The position numbers and the translations under genes were made by a program. Below, in pieces: positions 10,988 through 22,507 of a DNA stretch of 64,000 nucleotides. How positions within the stretch are numbered: position 1 is the first letter of the stretch; the number at the start of each line of letters is the position of its first letter. The DNA comes from Acanthosepion lycidas. Its lineage: Eukaryota > Mollusca > Cephalopoda > Sepiida > Sepiidae. The stretch is taken from assembly GCA_963932145.1 (NCBI GenBank), contig OZ010574.1, forward strand, positions 64,642,378 to 64,706,377, written 5' to 3'. Under the pieces are notes generated by a model. That model was not told the DNA's origin, did no database searches, and worked only from the letters and a program-made list of their open reading frames with translations.

Positions 10988-11280
10988 CTCCTGGCCCAGT
11001 GGATAAAAGCCTTAGTTGAATACTTCAAAGAGTAACTTAACCCAAAAAGTTGTGAGTTCAATACCTGGCTACAGAAGAGGGAATAAAAACTTGAAGAGTT
11101 GAGTTACTAAAATGAATTAACTGAAACTGGCATGTGGATTTAGAACAATTTTCACTCATGGACTAAAAAGGTTTGGTCTGAAATTCCAATATCACCAGAA
11201 GCTTGGACCGTACAATGCCTGAAACATTAGGAATATAGCAATAAAGATGAGGACAACAAACTGAATGATGTAAGAGGTTA
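10988..11280 (+). repeat. SINE-1 copy, full length
   Basis: A-box-like TGGCCCAGTGGATAA near 10994, B-box-like GAGTTCAATACCTGG near 11054, then the body and a tail AATATAGCAATAAAGATGAGG. This is the best-preserved SINE-1 in the window. Its head faces the minus-strand copy directly upstream. Confidence 0.8.
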
Positions 11281-11577
11281 CAATACATCTTGGAAATATT
11301 GATGATAGCTTCAGTTTTGTACTTGAAATGTTCATGAATTAAATAGGTAATTCAAACTTTGTTCTATCAATACCACCTCCATGACCGAACTGGTAAAGGC
11401 ACCTTTTTTCTTTGTCACTGTAGACAATCTTTAGTTTTTCACTTTTTAAGAAAAAAAGACTTGGATAGGAACATTCATAGTAATAAGAAATATTGTTGGA
11501 TAAAATTACATTAAAAAAAAAGATTAGTACCAAATCTTAATATTAATGTTTCCTTCCTTTCTGTCACATGGATGTAT

Positions 11578-11884
11578 AACTGGGAGATGTTTTCACCCCG
11601 ACCAGACTGATTCATGAGTAACTTTGCACACCACCTGCAGTAGATTGCCATTGATTTCTACTGTAGACTGGTTGCCAACTAAGACTATAGGACAGTTTCT
11701 CTTGCTAATAAACCCATAGCTGGGGTGAGATGAGATGGATTCATACATTTACCAAGGTTATTAGCATGTAATGAACTCAACTGGTATTTGAACTTGGTCC
11801 TCCAATTTCTCATTTCAAGCCATCATATCGCCTGCACATCCAAGATTACAGCTTACTAGTATTCTCAAGTAGTGACCCTATTAT
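11578..11884 (-). repeat. 5S/tRNA chimeric SINE, minus strand, 5S head shortened
   Basis: Reverse complement order: a remnant of the 5S 3' domain (GGGTCACTACTTGAGAATACT), then the tRNA-like unit (GGATGTGCAGGCGATATGATGG, B-box-like CAAGTTCAAATACCAG), then a shared body containing CCAGCTATGGG and GGCAACCAGTCTACAG. It is longer on the 3' side than most other copies. Confidence 0.65.
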
Positions 11885-11989
11885 AGAATTACCTTTTGGA
11901 AAGGTGTAAATTCATCTCTCCTCACTCCAGCTATGTTTTAATAGCAGACAAGACTGGGCTCTCTAGCCTTGATAGAGGACCACTAGATA

Positions 11990-12250
11990 AATTAAAAACA
12001 TAACTGGGTGTTCATTGTGCTGTAATGGATATAGGCTTGAAATAAATCTGAACCAAGTTCAAATTCCATGCAAATGCTCTTTGGAAAAATATTAATCCAT
12101 CTTTTCTCTTCTAGCTATAGGTTGAATAGAAGATATCCAGATGTTTGAGCACTTTGGCGTAGCGTAATGTTTAGCAAGCTTGTCTGTCTAGAATAATTGA
12201 GTGTTTGATCCTCACTTGGTGGTCCATACTTTCAACCTTGTGCTACATCT
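11990..12250 (+). repeat. tRNA-type SINE copy followed by a second tRNA-like unit
   Basis: The tRNA-like unit (GTGCTGTAATGGATATAGG, then CCAAGTTCAAATTCCATG) is followed by the body GCTATAGGTTGAATAG. From about 12150 a different tRNA-like unit follows: A-box-like TGGCGTAGCGTAATG and B-box-like GTGTTTGATCCTCA. The second may be a separate SINE or a dimer partner. Confidence 0.5.
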
Positions 12251-12259
12251 AAGCTATAC

Positions 12260-13330
12260 TTAGAAAATCACAATACCCTCCAGATGTTGTTTTTTTTTTT
12301 GTTTTTTTTTTTCTTTTATTAGATCATAACAATCTTTTATGTCAGATTGGTTTGAACAATTTTAAAATACTCTCTACCCCTTTTAATTTATGGTCAAATG
12401 CAGAGAATATTTCAGACTATCCTGTTGAAAAATATGAATTTTCATAAAATCAAGATGGCTGACAGCTGATCTCTCCTGATCTAGATCTAACGGCACAATG
12501 CAAAACAGTCTGGTAATTTTCAATACCTCCAAAACCAAGATGGTAATGTCTCTTCAAAATGAATTTATTCATTTTAAATTTGCACTCTTAATGAGGCACC
12601 TTACTTTGAGCATTTATTGGGACCAATAGACCTCCAGTAGAACTTGTATGTATGCTCCATCACTGAAGATGCTAGAAATAGTCATCTCTTTCTACTCTAG
12701 AATTTTCTTCTTCCTGTTATTTTTCTTTACCTGATTCAGATCAGGTCAAAAAAATTGGTGTATTGCTTCCATATCTCTGAAGGAGCTGCCCAGTCTCCAC
12801 TTTTGAACCATGACTGTTCAAAATTGTTTACATGGCCTTGTTAGTAATGGCATTTTCCATCCTACAGTACCAAAATCACAAGCCTATGGCTACTTTATTA
12901 CAGCTTTCATGGCAAATGTTCTAATCTCTATTCTATAGTGCCATCAGTTCAGACATTTACAGCCAAGACCAACCTTTTCAGATGAATCAGGTTGAATCCC
13001 TATCATTCCCTGCATATTCCACTAGTAAGAAAGCTACATTCAAAGAAACTACTTTGTCAAACAATCTTGCTTGTGGGTTTTCTAGCTTAGGGTCAAGCAG
13101 TGAAGATTATACATCAGATAATGACTTTCTTACCCCCTTAAATTCATATCACCCACCTTGTCCAATAGCCTAAATTGTCTCTTGAGCCCAGTATCAGGCA
13201 AATTTTAAGATTAAAGTTTATATCAAGTACACATTGATATTCTCTTGACTTTTTCTTGCATGAAAACTTTTGCAAAAGTAAAAAATCATTTGTGGTGCAT
13301 TCATGTTTCCAATCCTGGGTGCAATGGCTG
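12260..13330. other. non-coding or unassigned sequence
   Basis: A T tract lies at about 12290-12314. A possible acceptor (CCAACCTTTTCAG before 12982) is followed by an open Ser-rich frame to 13172, but there is no convincing donor or stop context, so no exon is called. Confidence 0.35.
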
Positions 13331-13339
13331 CAAAAAAAA

Positions 13340-13700
13340 CTTCCCCTCCCTCTAGGAGGAAATGCACAGATGCATGCTGGTATTTCTTCCTAACCAATAA
13401 AATAGACATGTTCTTGGTTTCATGTGACTCCATCTTGGTCTGTCAGATTGCTAAGTTTGCTTATATGAACTTGCTCTTGTGTGTCAACCCTAATTATTTG
13501 TTTGAATTTTTTGTCATTACTGTTGCTTTGCCTTATGACTGTCAGTTTGCCTTGTTTATATTGTTTGCTTGCTTTGTATTTTTTTGCCCAGTTTTCTTTC
13601 TCTTTATTTCAAACTTTGTCAATTCTGTTTGTTGGGCAGTTCTGCCATTTAATTACATTAACCATGGCCACTCACTGTACAAATAATCACTTGTAGTCCA
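13340..13700. repeat. dispersed repeat family C, copy 1
   Basis: Blocks ATGCTGGTATTTCTTCCTAA, TTTGCCTTGTTTATATTGTT and GTCAATTCTGTTTGTT recur in the same order and spacing at 30530-30800. The two copies are diverged. The long T-rich open frame across it is not thought to be coding. Confidence 0.65.
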
Positions 13701-14370
13701 TTCCTAATAGTAAATAAGTTTCTTTTGCTGCATCATTTTTTATGTAATCATTACAATGAAAGTTTTGATGGTTTGCTAAATAAATCCCACCTATGATATC
13801 ACAGGTTGCATAAACAGGTTGCAATAATGTAGCAGTAGAAGAAAAATTTCATTGATACAAAATCTGTTGCTGGATGTCTTTGCTGCATATAAAAATAAAT
13901 AGAAAAAAAATCGAAAGCAATGTTTTACTGTTTCTTTTTGGATTCAAAGTGCTTAAGCTTCCTTTGATACCTGGCTGTACACACAATACTGTCAGCAATA
14001 TCCACTATGAACATTGCTGCAGCTGGTAGTTCATTCAAAGAATTCAGTCATGATAATGGTACTTGCTGAAGCAAAGATCGAGATATGTTCCACATTTTGC
14101 ACCCAGGAAACGCTAGTCTCATGCAGGGGGTACATCAGAAAAGGTCAAATATTTCACCATAATAAACTGTTAAGCAGCTGCATGATTTTTGTACTTTTAA
14201 TTTCATTATAGAATTCAGATTTCAACTACTTGAACACTTTAATGCTAACAAAGACACAGATATCATTTATTACTGGTGTATTTTAGTTTCTCTTATTACT
14301 AAATTAATACTGCAAAAATGTGGGATATACAAACCTTGAAGTGTTGGAAAAGTAAAAACTGAATTGGAAT
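13700..14370. other. AT-rich sequence, nothing recognised
   Basis: No repeat shared with the rest of the window and no exon with both splice signals was seen. Confidence 0.35.
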
Positions 14371-14372
14371 TA

Positions 14373-15642
14373 TCAGGTCATCCCATAAGTTCTGTCCAAA
14401 TTTTAACTTTTTGTCAAATGAACAAAATTTAAAGAGTACTTTATGTCTAATGGAGCTGAACAATATTTTTGTTTAGATACCTTTTAAACTGATCAAATTT
14501 TATTTCAGAACAATAAAAGTAAATTTTGTTTGATTAAAACCCTGCTAACATGGAAGTACCCAAGAATAATTTGAAGCACATAATGCTTTGAGTTCAAGAA
14601 AGGAAACTCAGCAGCTGAAGCGGCTAGAAACATTCACTCAGTTTATGGAGAGGAATGTGTGAATGAAAGAACTTGCAGAAGATGGTTTGCAAAGTTCAGA
14701 GGTGCAGATTTCACCCTTGAAGATTAAGATCAAACTGGATGTCCAGTTGAATTTGATGAAAAGCTCCTTGAAGCAGCCCTTGAAGAAAATCCTGCTTTAT
14801 CAGTTGAGGAATTGGCAGTGGTTCTCAGTTCAAACCATACAACTGTTCATCGTCATCTTCAACAACTTGGAAAAGTTCCTATACTTGGAAAATGGGTGCC
14901 TCATGAATTGTCTGAAAACAACCTCAAATCCCAAGTTGACATCTGCTCTTCTCTCCATTCTCGACAACTTGTTTCACCTTTTTTGGATAGACTTGTGACT
15001 AGCGACAAAAAATGATCTTTTATCGAAATGTTAAGCATCATAGACAGTGGCTTGGTAAAGGGGAAGGATCCCAGCCATAGCCGAGAAGGAAACTTCGTAG
15101 GCAAAAGGTTCTTCTTTCAATCTGGTGGGATCACCAAGGAATAATCCACTTTGAATTCTTACCACCTAATGCAACAATTAATGCTCAAATATACTGTCAG
15201 CAATTAGAGCGTTTGAACCAAGCTTTGAGGGAAAAAAAAACCTGCTCTAGTGAATCAAAAAGGGGTGATGTTTCATCAGGACAATGCAAGACCCAACATG
15301 GCAAGAATCACGTCACAAAAGATCGAAGAACTTGTTTGGGGGAAAATTCCTCATCCACCTTATTCTCCTGATCTTGCTCTTCAGACTACCATTTGTTTCA
15401 TAGCTTACAGAATCATTTGGAAGAAATGGCTTTTGTAACAGAGGAAGAGGTTAAAACTGATATTTGCGAGTTCTTCAAATCAAAGCCAAAAGAATTTTAC
15501 AGTAATGGAATTAGTAAGTTTGTTAATGGAAGGAAGTCAGATAATCAGGGAAAATAGATTGATTGAATCTGTAATTAAATGTAACATTTGGTCACTTGTT
15601 TTCTTTATTCAAAATTCAGACAGAACTTATAGGATGACCTGA
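14373..15642 (+). mobile_element. mariner transposon, full length, inactivated
   Basis: The element is bounded by TA duplications (14371-14372, 15643-15644). Terminal inverted repeats of about 30 bp start TCAGGTCATCCCATAAGTTC and end with its near-perfect complement GAACTTATAGGATGACCTGA. The length of 1270 bp is the usual mariner size and both ends are intact. The ends differ from those of the MADE1-like MITEs, so this is not their parent. Confidence 0.95.
14550..15557 (+). pseudogene. mariner transposase, DD34D, pseudogene
   Basis: The ATG at 14550 opens MEVPKNNLKHIML. Further blocks in order are the helix-turn-helix segment GNSAAEAARNIHSVYGE, RTCRRWFAKFRGADF, the family signature KWVPHELSENN, the first catalytic aspartate in VTSDKK, the second in FHQDNARPN and the third at YSPDLA-SDYH. 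Spacing between the second and third is 34 residues, the DD34D of mariner. Visible damage includes a frame change near 14577, a stop in LED-DQTG (14725), a one-base loss after SDKK (about 15013) and a one-base loss just before the third aspartate (about 15378). It would cut and paste at TA sites if intact. It is dead as it stands. Confidence 0.93.
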
Positions 15643-16002
15643 TATATTGTTCATCTTGTATTGTAAGAGAAGGATAATTCAAAACTGGCTGGATGTAGGT
15701 CTAACAATTTCACCCCCATGGAAAAACAATACTTGCTACAAAAGCAGCAACACTTAGTATGGTGAGTCTGTGACCATATACTTGAGAGGAGTCTACAGGG
15801 CTAACAAGCAACATGTATACTAGTCATAAAGACTCATCAGTTTTCTATTGTCAGTAAATGATAAACTAATGCTTACTTGCTACATTAATACAATAATTAG
15901 AAAAATATATTTGAATATATTTAAGGACTTGTCAAAACCATGTCATTTTTGACTCTCTTTTTTTTTTTTTTTTTCTTTTTTTTTTTTTTTTTACTGATAA
16001 GT

Positions 16003-16210
16003 CCTAATTTACCCATATCTAAGGGTGGATTAATACTTTTCCCAAGAGTATTTGAATGTAATGGACCCAACTGGAATTGAACTGTGGTCTGATTTCCACT
16101 CTGTCATCCATTAGACCACCTGCACATCTATGCTTACAGCACCTGATATTCTCAAACATTCACCCATCTAGGTACTGACCAGGTTCAATATAGCTTAACT
16201 TTCTTGATCA
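16003..16210 (-). repeat. 5S rRNA/tRNA chimeric SINE, minus strand
   Basis: On the minus strand the copy begins with a 5S rRNA 3'-domain segment: AAGTTAAGCTATATTGAACC, then TGGTCAGTACCTAGATGGGTG, then GAGAATATCAGGTGCTGTAAG. These correspond to the internal control region (A box, intermediate element, C box) of 5S genes. A tRNA-like unit follows at once: GGTGGTCTAATGGATGAC as A box and CAGTTCAATTCCAGTTGG as B box. This is the clearest 5S-tRNA fusion on the minus strand. Confidence 0.85.
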
Positions 16211-16221
16211 TGCAAGAACAA

Positions 16222-16456
16222 GTTTCACCTTTTTTTGGATAGACTTGTGACTAGCGACAAATGATCTTTTATCGAAATGTTAAGCATCATAGACAGTGGC
16301 TTGGTAAAGGGGAAGGGCCACAGCCGAGAAGGGAACTTCATGGGCAAAAGGTTCTTCTTTCAATCTGGTGGGATCACCAAGGAATAATCCACTTTGAATT
16401 CTTACCACCTAATGCAACAATTAATGCTCAAATATACTGCAATTAGAGCATTTGTG
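16222..16456 (+). mobile_element. internal fragment of the same mariner, second copy
   Basis: About 235 bp nearly identical to 14971-15215 of the full mariner, from the segment before the first catalytic aspartate to INAQIYC. It lacks both terminal repeats and TA flanks. It carries a 3-base shorter A-run (SDK) and a few small deletions relative to the full copy. It sits directly behind the 5S-like head of the SINE. Confidence 0.92.
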
Positions 16457-16459
16457 AGC

Positions 16460-16974
16460 AATTAGTGTATTGAACTACTTTTCTGTTCATTTCAACAGTA
16501 ATGTCAAAATTTAACACATTAAACAGTTGGTACAGCTTTTTCTTGATGTAGTCATTGGTCCTTTTAATCATAAATACCATGGCTATTGACATGGACAACT
16601 TTGTTAATTCTGTTTAAGGTGAATATATCCATCAGCTTGGATATTTCAGTTCCACCCAAGGATCCTTGGGAGAGGTCGAAATTACCACATCTGGACTTCT
16701 GGTTGCATGCAGTTATATAACGTGTTTACTTGCTCTGCATTGAGCACTTTGATATACATCCATTTTGTGGTACGGTATTTTTCCGGCCTGTTAATAGATT
16801 TGTTATAAGTTGCGTGAAAGATAATATATATTTTTATATATCAGGGACAGTATTGGGGGACATTGTGACAAAGTGGAAAAGTTTATTTGTCATGTTTCAT
16901 CCTTCAGGACTTCATTAGACTAAATTTGTTGGCAGGATGACACATGTTCATCATGGAGGTGTGTTGGGAATTTT

Positions 16975-17011
<37 letters not shown>

Positions 17012-17725
17012 CAATCCAGATTCATTTAGTATCATTCCATTACTTGTGTGAGTATTTCACACTGATATTAGACCTGCCAGGAAGTTGTGACTGACTGATT
17101 GGGTGACAGTGATGCTTTTCTCTGTCACTTTACAATCATTATGCTAATTCTATCTTAGAGCCCCTTTCACAATAATGCCAGCAGTAATTCTGTCCAAATG
17201 GAGAGAGCACCAATACTTCTAGATATTGTTGCTTGACATTACAAGTGTTTGAGTGCCAGGAGAAATTTTATCAAGCTGCTCTCTACATTATCATTATAGT
17301 GTAACACCCCTGCTGTTTTATTTAAACACAGATGGATCATTAGCTATCAGTTAAATGATTTGATCACTAAATTTATAGTCCTATATATTTTATATATGGG
17401 TTAAATAGTAGGATAGTTTGGGCTGTCTAGCCATGGGTGTCCACCAATCTAGGTGGAGTGCTCTGAAGTTGACTCTGGGCAAAGTGCTCTAAAGTCAACA
17501 CCAAAGAGAAAGACATGACCATGCTATTCATGATGTTCTATTGACTAGCCTATCTAAACAATCAAGCACCCAACACACATGGCCTTAAGATTGCTTTCAA
17601 GCACGAACCATTGTTGCCATTCTGACTTCAGTGTTTATGCTTATACTCCTGCATTTGTTTTGTCTGATATTGAGCACCTATAAATATAGCTTACAACTTA
17701 AAACACACACTCCATCTCTTGTGTG
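16460..17725. other. unassigned sequence with one long T tract
   Basis: A 30-odd base T tract lies around 16976-17009. A possible exon start at TATATATCAG|GGACAG (16848) leads to short open frames but no paired signal was found. 17420-17700 is less AT-rich and has a TATAAATATA motif near 17678; its nature is unclear. Confidence 0.35.

Positions 17726-17726
<1 letters not shown>

Positions 17727-17760
<34 letters not shown>
17727..17760. repeat. (TA)17 microsatellite
   Basis: Uninterrupted TA dinucleotides. Confidence 0.97.
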
Positions 17761-17762
<2 letters not shown>

Positions 17763-17769
17763 GCTATCA

Positions 17770-18960
17770 AAATTTTCCAAATTTATGAAAAGATTTGGTA
17801 ATAACTACTTTTCATCATCTTCAAAGTTCTTCGGCACACGATTTCACAAAGGATGGTAGCAAAAGTCTATACTATATTTAGTTTATGAATATTCCTAAAA
17901 GTTTACTGCATTTTGGTGTATAATCTTGCCTGTTTATATTCTGTGTGGATTTTTCTAATTTTATGTACATATTGAGGACATACTGTATCTGGAAATTGTT
18001 CTATTAGTCGTTACAATGCCACATTTTTCTCTCCGAACTGTAAGTACAACTTTCTTTACAAATTCAATCCTTGGATTAGGAAATCACCAGATAAAATTTA
18101 ATAGGAATATGCATTTGCCTTTAATTCCTTGTTCCCTGTTTAGTACTGGATTTCTGCTTCATTCTAAACTATTTTCATTCACAGTAATGTCTTGGTGGCA
18201 TTATCACCTTCCTTGGATGAATCAATGTAAAATAAAAAGAAAAAAAAAAAGATGACCTTACTTGGAACAACTAGGCCATTGTTTTGTAGGACAATTGCTT
18301 CAATTCCTATGGATTGAATAAAAGGTTTTGTTCCATATTCCTAGAATTGAATACTACAGACTGTTAAGTATAGAAATGGCTAATACTGTAGATTTATAAC
18401 AGCCAAGATGAGAACGCTGATCTGACTAGATCAGTTTCTAACAATAATTTTTCATCTAGTGGGTGAGGGCAGTGATTCTAACAATAATAGGGGTGAGGAC
18501 TGTGATTCTAACAATAATAGTAATTATCTGAGAAACTACAGAAATTATGTGACAATAAGTAACATTCAGACATTAGTCTGTTAGCAATTAATAACAATTG
18601 CTTATATAAGAAACACTTGAAATGATGTGACTAACAATTAAGATATCAATTTGACTTCACAAATTTAAGTGCAGCATTTGATTAGCAGCTAGTTCTAATC
18701 ATTTTACAGCTGAAACTGCTTGATGTAATCAGTTTTCTGCGAGCCATTTCTTCTCTTGCACTTCTTGCTTTTCAAGCTCTTGTCCAGCTTCTTGATTTCC
18801 ATGTAACTTTGCTGTTTGTCTTAATTCTTGTACTTTTTGTTCTCACCTCTTGATTTTTTTTTTTCTCCTGTTCTTTCACGCTCAATAACCCCCTTACATC
18901 TTGGTGGCTAGGGTGAAATGATACAAAAAAAAATGTGAATAGATAAATGAATAATTGTTT
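17770..18960. other. unassigned sequence with a small tandem duplication
   Basis: Around 18440-18525 a roughly 30-bp phrase (GATTCTAACAATAATAG with GGGTGAGGACTGT) is present two to three times. The 18740-18960 part has a Lys/Glu-rich open frame on the minus strand that was not accepted as coding. Confidence 0.4.
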
Positions 18961-18969
18961 ATCTTGTAG

Positions 18970-19196
18970 CATGTTAAAATTTTGCCATGCATTTGGTTGC
19001 ATAAAAACCTATCAACAGAAGTGAATCCTTTTCAACTTTGTGGTTGTGTACAAAGACTGTGGGCATGCTGTGGAGTGGATAAGGCTAGTTCTCTTATTTC
19101 AGACCAAATTTTGGACAGGACACTGTTAGCACTCTGTACAATAGATATACATGCCATGGACAGTATACCTTGCTCCCTCACTAAATCACCAGCAGA
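18970..19196 (+). CDS. candidate internal exon of the unidentified host gene
   Basis: The acceptor TTGTTTATCTTGTAG is followed by 75 codons in phase 0 and two bases (GA) before a canonical donor GTAAGT at 19197. The peptide includes HVKILPCIWLHKNLSTEV, NPFQLCGCVQRLWACCG, VDKASSLISDQILDRTLL and ALCTIDIHAMDSIPCS. It is cysteine-rich and helical-looking, with no known motif I can name. The trailing two bases fit the one-base start of 38191 (GA+A, Glu). It is not seen as a repeat elsewhere in the window. Confidence 0.6.
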
Positions 19197-19759
19197 GTAA
19201 GTAACTCTTCCTTCATTGTTTACAGATAGTAATAAGAACATTCCTTGAAATTTTCCCTACACAAGATGTTCCCAATAGAATTAATGTTTCTACCTTGTTT
19301 TGTCCCATACTTTTGTTTGTCTATTTTCTGAAAACTTTCAGTCTTTCTTCAACACACAACCCCTTAGCCTAGTAACAAGGTTGGTGACAACAAGGTTAGC
19401 TGTAGGTTCCTTTAGCTTACTAACTTTATAATCTAAGAAACCACTGAAAATGTGCCCATAATGACCATGAAGAGAATAGTGTATAATGCTTCATCCTTTG
19501 AAACTCAGATATAAAGATTTGTTAATTTGAACCTTAGAGGAGAATAGTTGGGCAGTTGCAATACTAAAGTCTAAAAAGTTTGACTTGATGGTAAAATGTG
19601 TCAATGTATCATAAACAGAATTAATTACATTTTGGTGCAATACATTATAACTTCTTCACGTTCTCAATGATAGACATAGGTAGAACTGTAATGTAATATT
19701 TATGATCTTGTAAAAAACAAAAAAACAAATCTGTTATCACTAAAGAGGACACACTTTAA

Positions 19760-19782
19760 ATATCTCTCTCTGTCTCTCTGAG

Positions 19783-19820
<38 letters not shown>

Positions 19821-19832
19821 CTCTCTATCTAT
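19760..19832. repeat. compound simple repeat (CT/TA/CA/CTAT)
   Basis: Runs of TCTCTCTG, (TA)10, (CA)8 and CTCTATCTAT follow one another and lead straight into the large array. They may have been its seed. Confidence 0.9.
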
Positions 19833-21012
19833 CCCAGTCTTCTTTTATCTATCTATCTATCCCAGTCTTCTTTTATCTATCTATCTATCCCAGTCTTCTT
19901 TTATCTATCTATCTATCTATCCCAGTCTTCTTTTATCTATCTATCCCAGTCTTCTTTTATCTATCTATCCCAGTCTTCTTTTATCTATCTATCCCAGTCT
20001 TCTTTTATCTATCTATCCCAGTCTTCTTTTATCTATCTATCCCAGTCTTCTTTTATCTATCTATCCCAGTCTTCTTTTATCTATCTATCCCAGTCTTCTT
20101 TTATCTATCTATCCCAGTCTTCTTTTATCTATCTATCCCAGTCTTCTTTTATCTATCTATCCCAGTCTTCTTTTATCTATCTATCCCAGTCTTCTTTTAT
20201 CTATCTATCCCAGTCTTCTTTTATCTATCTATCCCAGTCTTCTTTTATCTATCTATCCCAGTCTTCTTTTATCTATCTATCCCAGTCTTCTTTTATCTAT
20301 CTATCCCAGTCTTCTTTTATCTATCTATCCCAGTCTTCTTTTATCTATCTATCCCAGTCTTCTTTTATCTATCTATCCCAGTCTTCTTTTATCTATCTAT
20401 CCCAGTCTTCTTTTATCTATCTATCCCAGTCTTCTTTTATCTATCTATCCCAGTCTTCTTTTATCTATCTATCCCAGTCTTCTTTTATCTATCTATCCCA
20501 GTCTTCTTTTATCTATCTATCCCAGTCTTCTTTTATCTATCTATCCCAGTCTTCTTTTATCTATCTATCCCAGTCTTCTTTTATCTATCTATCCCAGTCT
20601 TCTTTTATCTATCTATCCCAGTCTTCTTTTATCTATCTATCCCAGTCTTCTTTTATCTATCTATCTATCCCAGTCTTCTTTTATCTATCTATCTATCCCA
20701 GTCTTCTTTTATCTATCTATCTATCCCAGTCTTCTTTTATCTATCTATCTATCCCAGTCTTCTTTTATCTATCTATCTATCCCAGTCTTCTTTTATCTAT
20801 CTATCTATCCCAGTCTTCTTTTATCTATCTATCTATCCCAGTCTTCTTTTATCTATCTATCTATCCCAGTCTTCTTTTATCTATCTATCTATCCCAGTCT
20901 TCTTTTATCTATCTATCTATCCCAGTCTTCTTTTATCTATCTATCTATCCCAGTCTTCTTTTATCTATCTATCTATCCCAGTCTTCTTTTATCTATCTAT
21001 CTATCTATCTAT
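19833..21012. repeat. nested minisatellite with embedded (ATCT)n, 46 units
   Basis: Each unit is CCCAGTCTTCTTTT followed by an (ATCT)n tail. Unit lengths in order are 28, 28, 32, then 30 units of 24, then 12 units of 28, then one of 36. The 14-base core shows no substitution; only the tetranucleotide count changes, and it changes in blocks. The repeat is therefore a microsatellite inside a minisatellite. Confidence 0.97.
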
Positions 21013-21900
21013 CCCATCAATCACAGAAAATTTGGAGCAAGATCAGATAGGAATGATGGAAGAAAGGATGAGTATTGTAGTGATAGGCATTCCAGAGGCG
21101 AGATATGAAGCTATTGGAGTAGAAGATATGGCTACATTTAGGTGTTTTTTGCAGTGAAAGTGTGAGCGGGGTGCTTGAAGTCATGAGTTCTTGGAACTAG
21201 CGAATGCAGCTCCTTAGAGCAATTGCCATGAAAGGACATGTTGTCTATCCTTTCAGAACACTATAAACTATGTTAATGCTGCTTAACAAATGAAATGTAC
21301 ATGAAGCCTGCTTAACCAATGAAAATTAAACGAAAATACCAGTATATTTTTCTCCATCTCCCATTTTTCAATGAAGCTTTAAAAAAAAAAAAAAAGCAGA
21401 ATCATTTAGATTGAGAAATGTTTGCTATTTATTCTTTGTGTATGTTATCATTTTAAAACAAAATGGCATATATTTTTCTAAATTAACAAACCAAAGCAAA
21501 AATAAAATTTCTCGGATGAACTGCCATTATCCATCCATGAAAACCTTGAATATAAATTTGTGATATGTCATGTGTTCTTGAACTTGCTTCTCTTTCAATT
21601 AGTCTTTAAATCCTGACTTTTCCCCCCCCTCTTGGAACCAACATAATGACTCCCAAAGAAAAATAATCTACAGGTGCTCTATCAAGGGACTTTGCTGAAC
21701 AAATCAGTGGTCTCTTTCTCTCTCTCAATCATTGTTATTAATTATCCAAAAACCCGCAATGCATTAATAATGTGCAGTTATTTACAAAGCGTTTCTGTTG
21801 AGTTGTGGAAAGAGTAATGGTCCAGTATGAAAAATTAGTTTATACTGTTAATATTTTCATCATAGTTGCTTTATTTATACCTTATATCTTATCTTTTATG
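21013..21900. other. unassigned sequence
   Basis: No exon or known repeat is supported. A short A tract lies at 21380-21395. The 21040-21290 part is less AT-rich and might be an old transposon, but nothing diagnostic was found. Confidence 0.35.
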
Positions 21901-21910
21901 TGCCATGTTG

Positions 21911-22017
21911 TTAGGTTGGTACAAAAATAATGATGTAATAATGTCGTTTTTTTTTTATTTTACGTAAAAAAATACGTCAAAAAACGACATTACGTCATTA
22001 TTTTTGCACCAACCTAA
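21911..22017. mobile_element. MADE1-like mariner MITE, long variant, 107 bp
   Basis: The ends TTAGGTTGGTACAAAAATA and TTTTTGCACCAACCTAA are present and the right flank is TA. The left flank is TG, so the target duplication has mutated. The middle is expanded with T- and A-runs and extra ACGTCA/TACGT repeats compared with the 67-80 bp copies. Confidence 0.9.
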
Positions 22018-22029
22018 TATTTCAGAACA

Positions 22030-22440
22030 TGGGTGGTCATGGCTCTCAAGTTCCTGTCCTCTTCGTCAGGTTCTTCTTTTTGCTATTTCTTCTAATCCCA
22101 GTTCTGACAACCAATTTCCTAAGCTCCTTAGGTTGTTCAATGCTTTCCTTTCTCTGTTGCCTTCAGTATGTCCTGTAAGAATCAAATTTTCCAAGGGCCC
22201 TTTCCTCATACGCCCAAGAAATTTCAACTGCCTCTTTCAAATGTTTCAGATGTTATTCATTTTTTTTTTCATCCCCCCCCACCTCCACCAAAAAAAAAAA
22301 ATCCTCCTCATTACTCAAGTGTTCAGTCCCTTATTTGCCTTTTACTGCTATATAATACAACCAATATTACATAAGGTTTCAGTGCACTCTTGATTCAAAT
22401 AATTTTGCGTAGGCTTTTGGGAGGCATTAACTATTCTAAT
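22030..22440 (-). mobile_element. LINE-A C-terminal fragment, antisense
   Basis: On the minus strand 22050-22215 reads MRKGPLENLILTGHTEGN, RERKALNNLRSLGN and WLSELGLEEIAKRR, the stretch before the RTE-like C-terminus that also appears at 60980-61230. T- and A-runs break the rest. The MITE at 21911-22017 lies immediately beside it, at what would be the LINE 3' side. Confidence 0.7.
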
Positions 22441-22507
22441 TACTGAGATTTCAGTGTTACAATTTCCATCCTCTGCATGTTTTTCATTCATTGCTGCCTT
22501 TTAATTA

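Noticed and set aside
12982-13173. Ser/Thr-rich open frame after an acceptor-like CTTTTCAG
   Set aside because: No donor, no poly(A) context and low-complexity composition.
18740-18960. Minus-strand Lys/Glu-rich frame resembling a coiled coil
   Set aside because: A-rich sequence easily gives such frames; no splice signals or family match.
19833-21012. Possible CRISPR or satellite DNA
   Set aside because: No unique spacers; the unit is a minisatellite with an internal tetranucleotide run.
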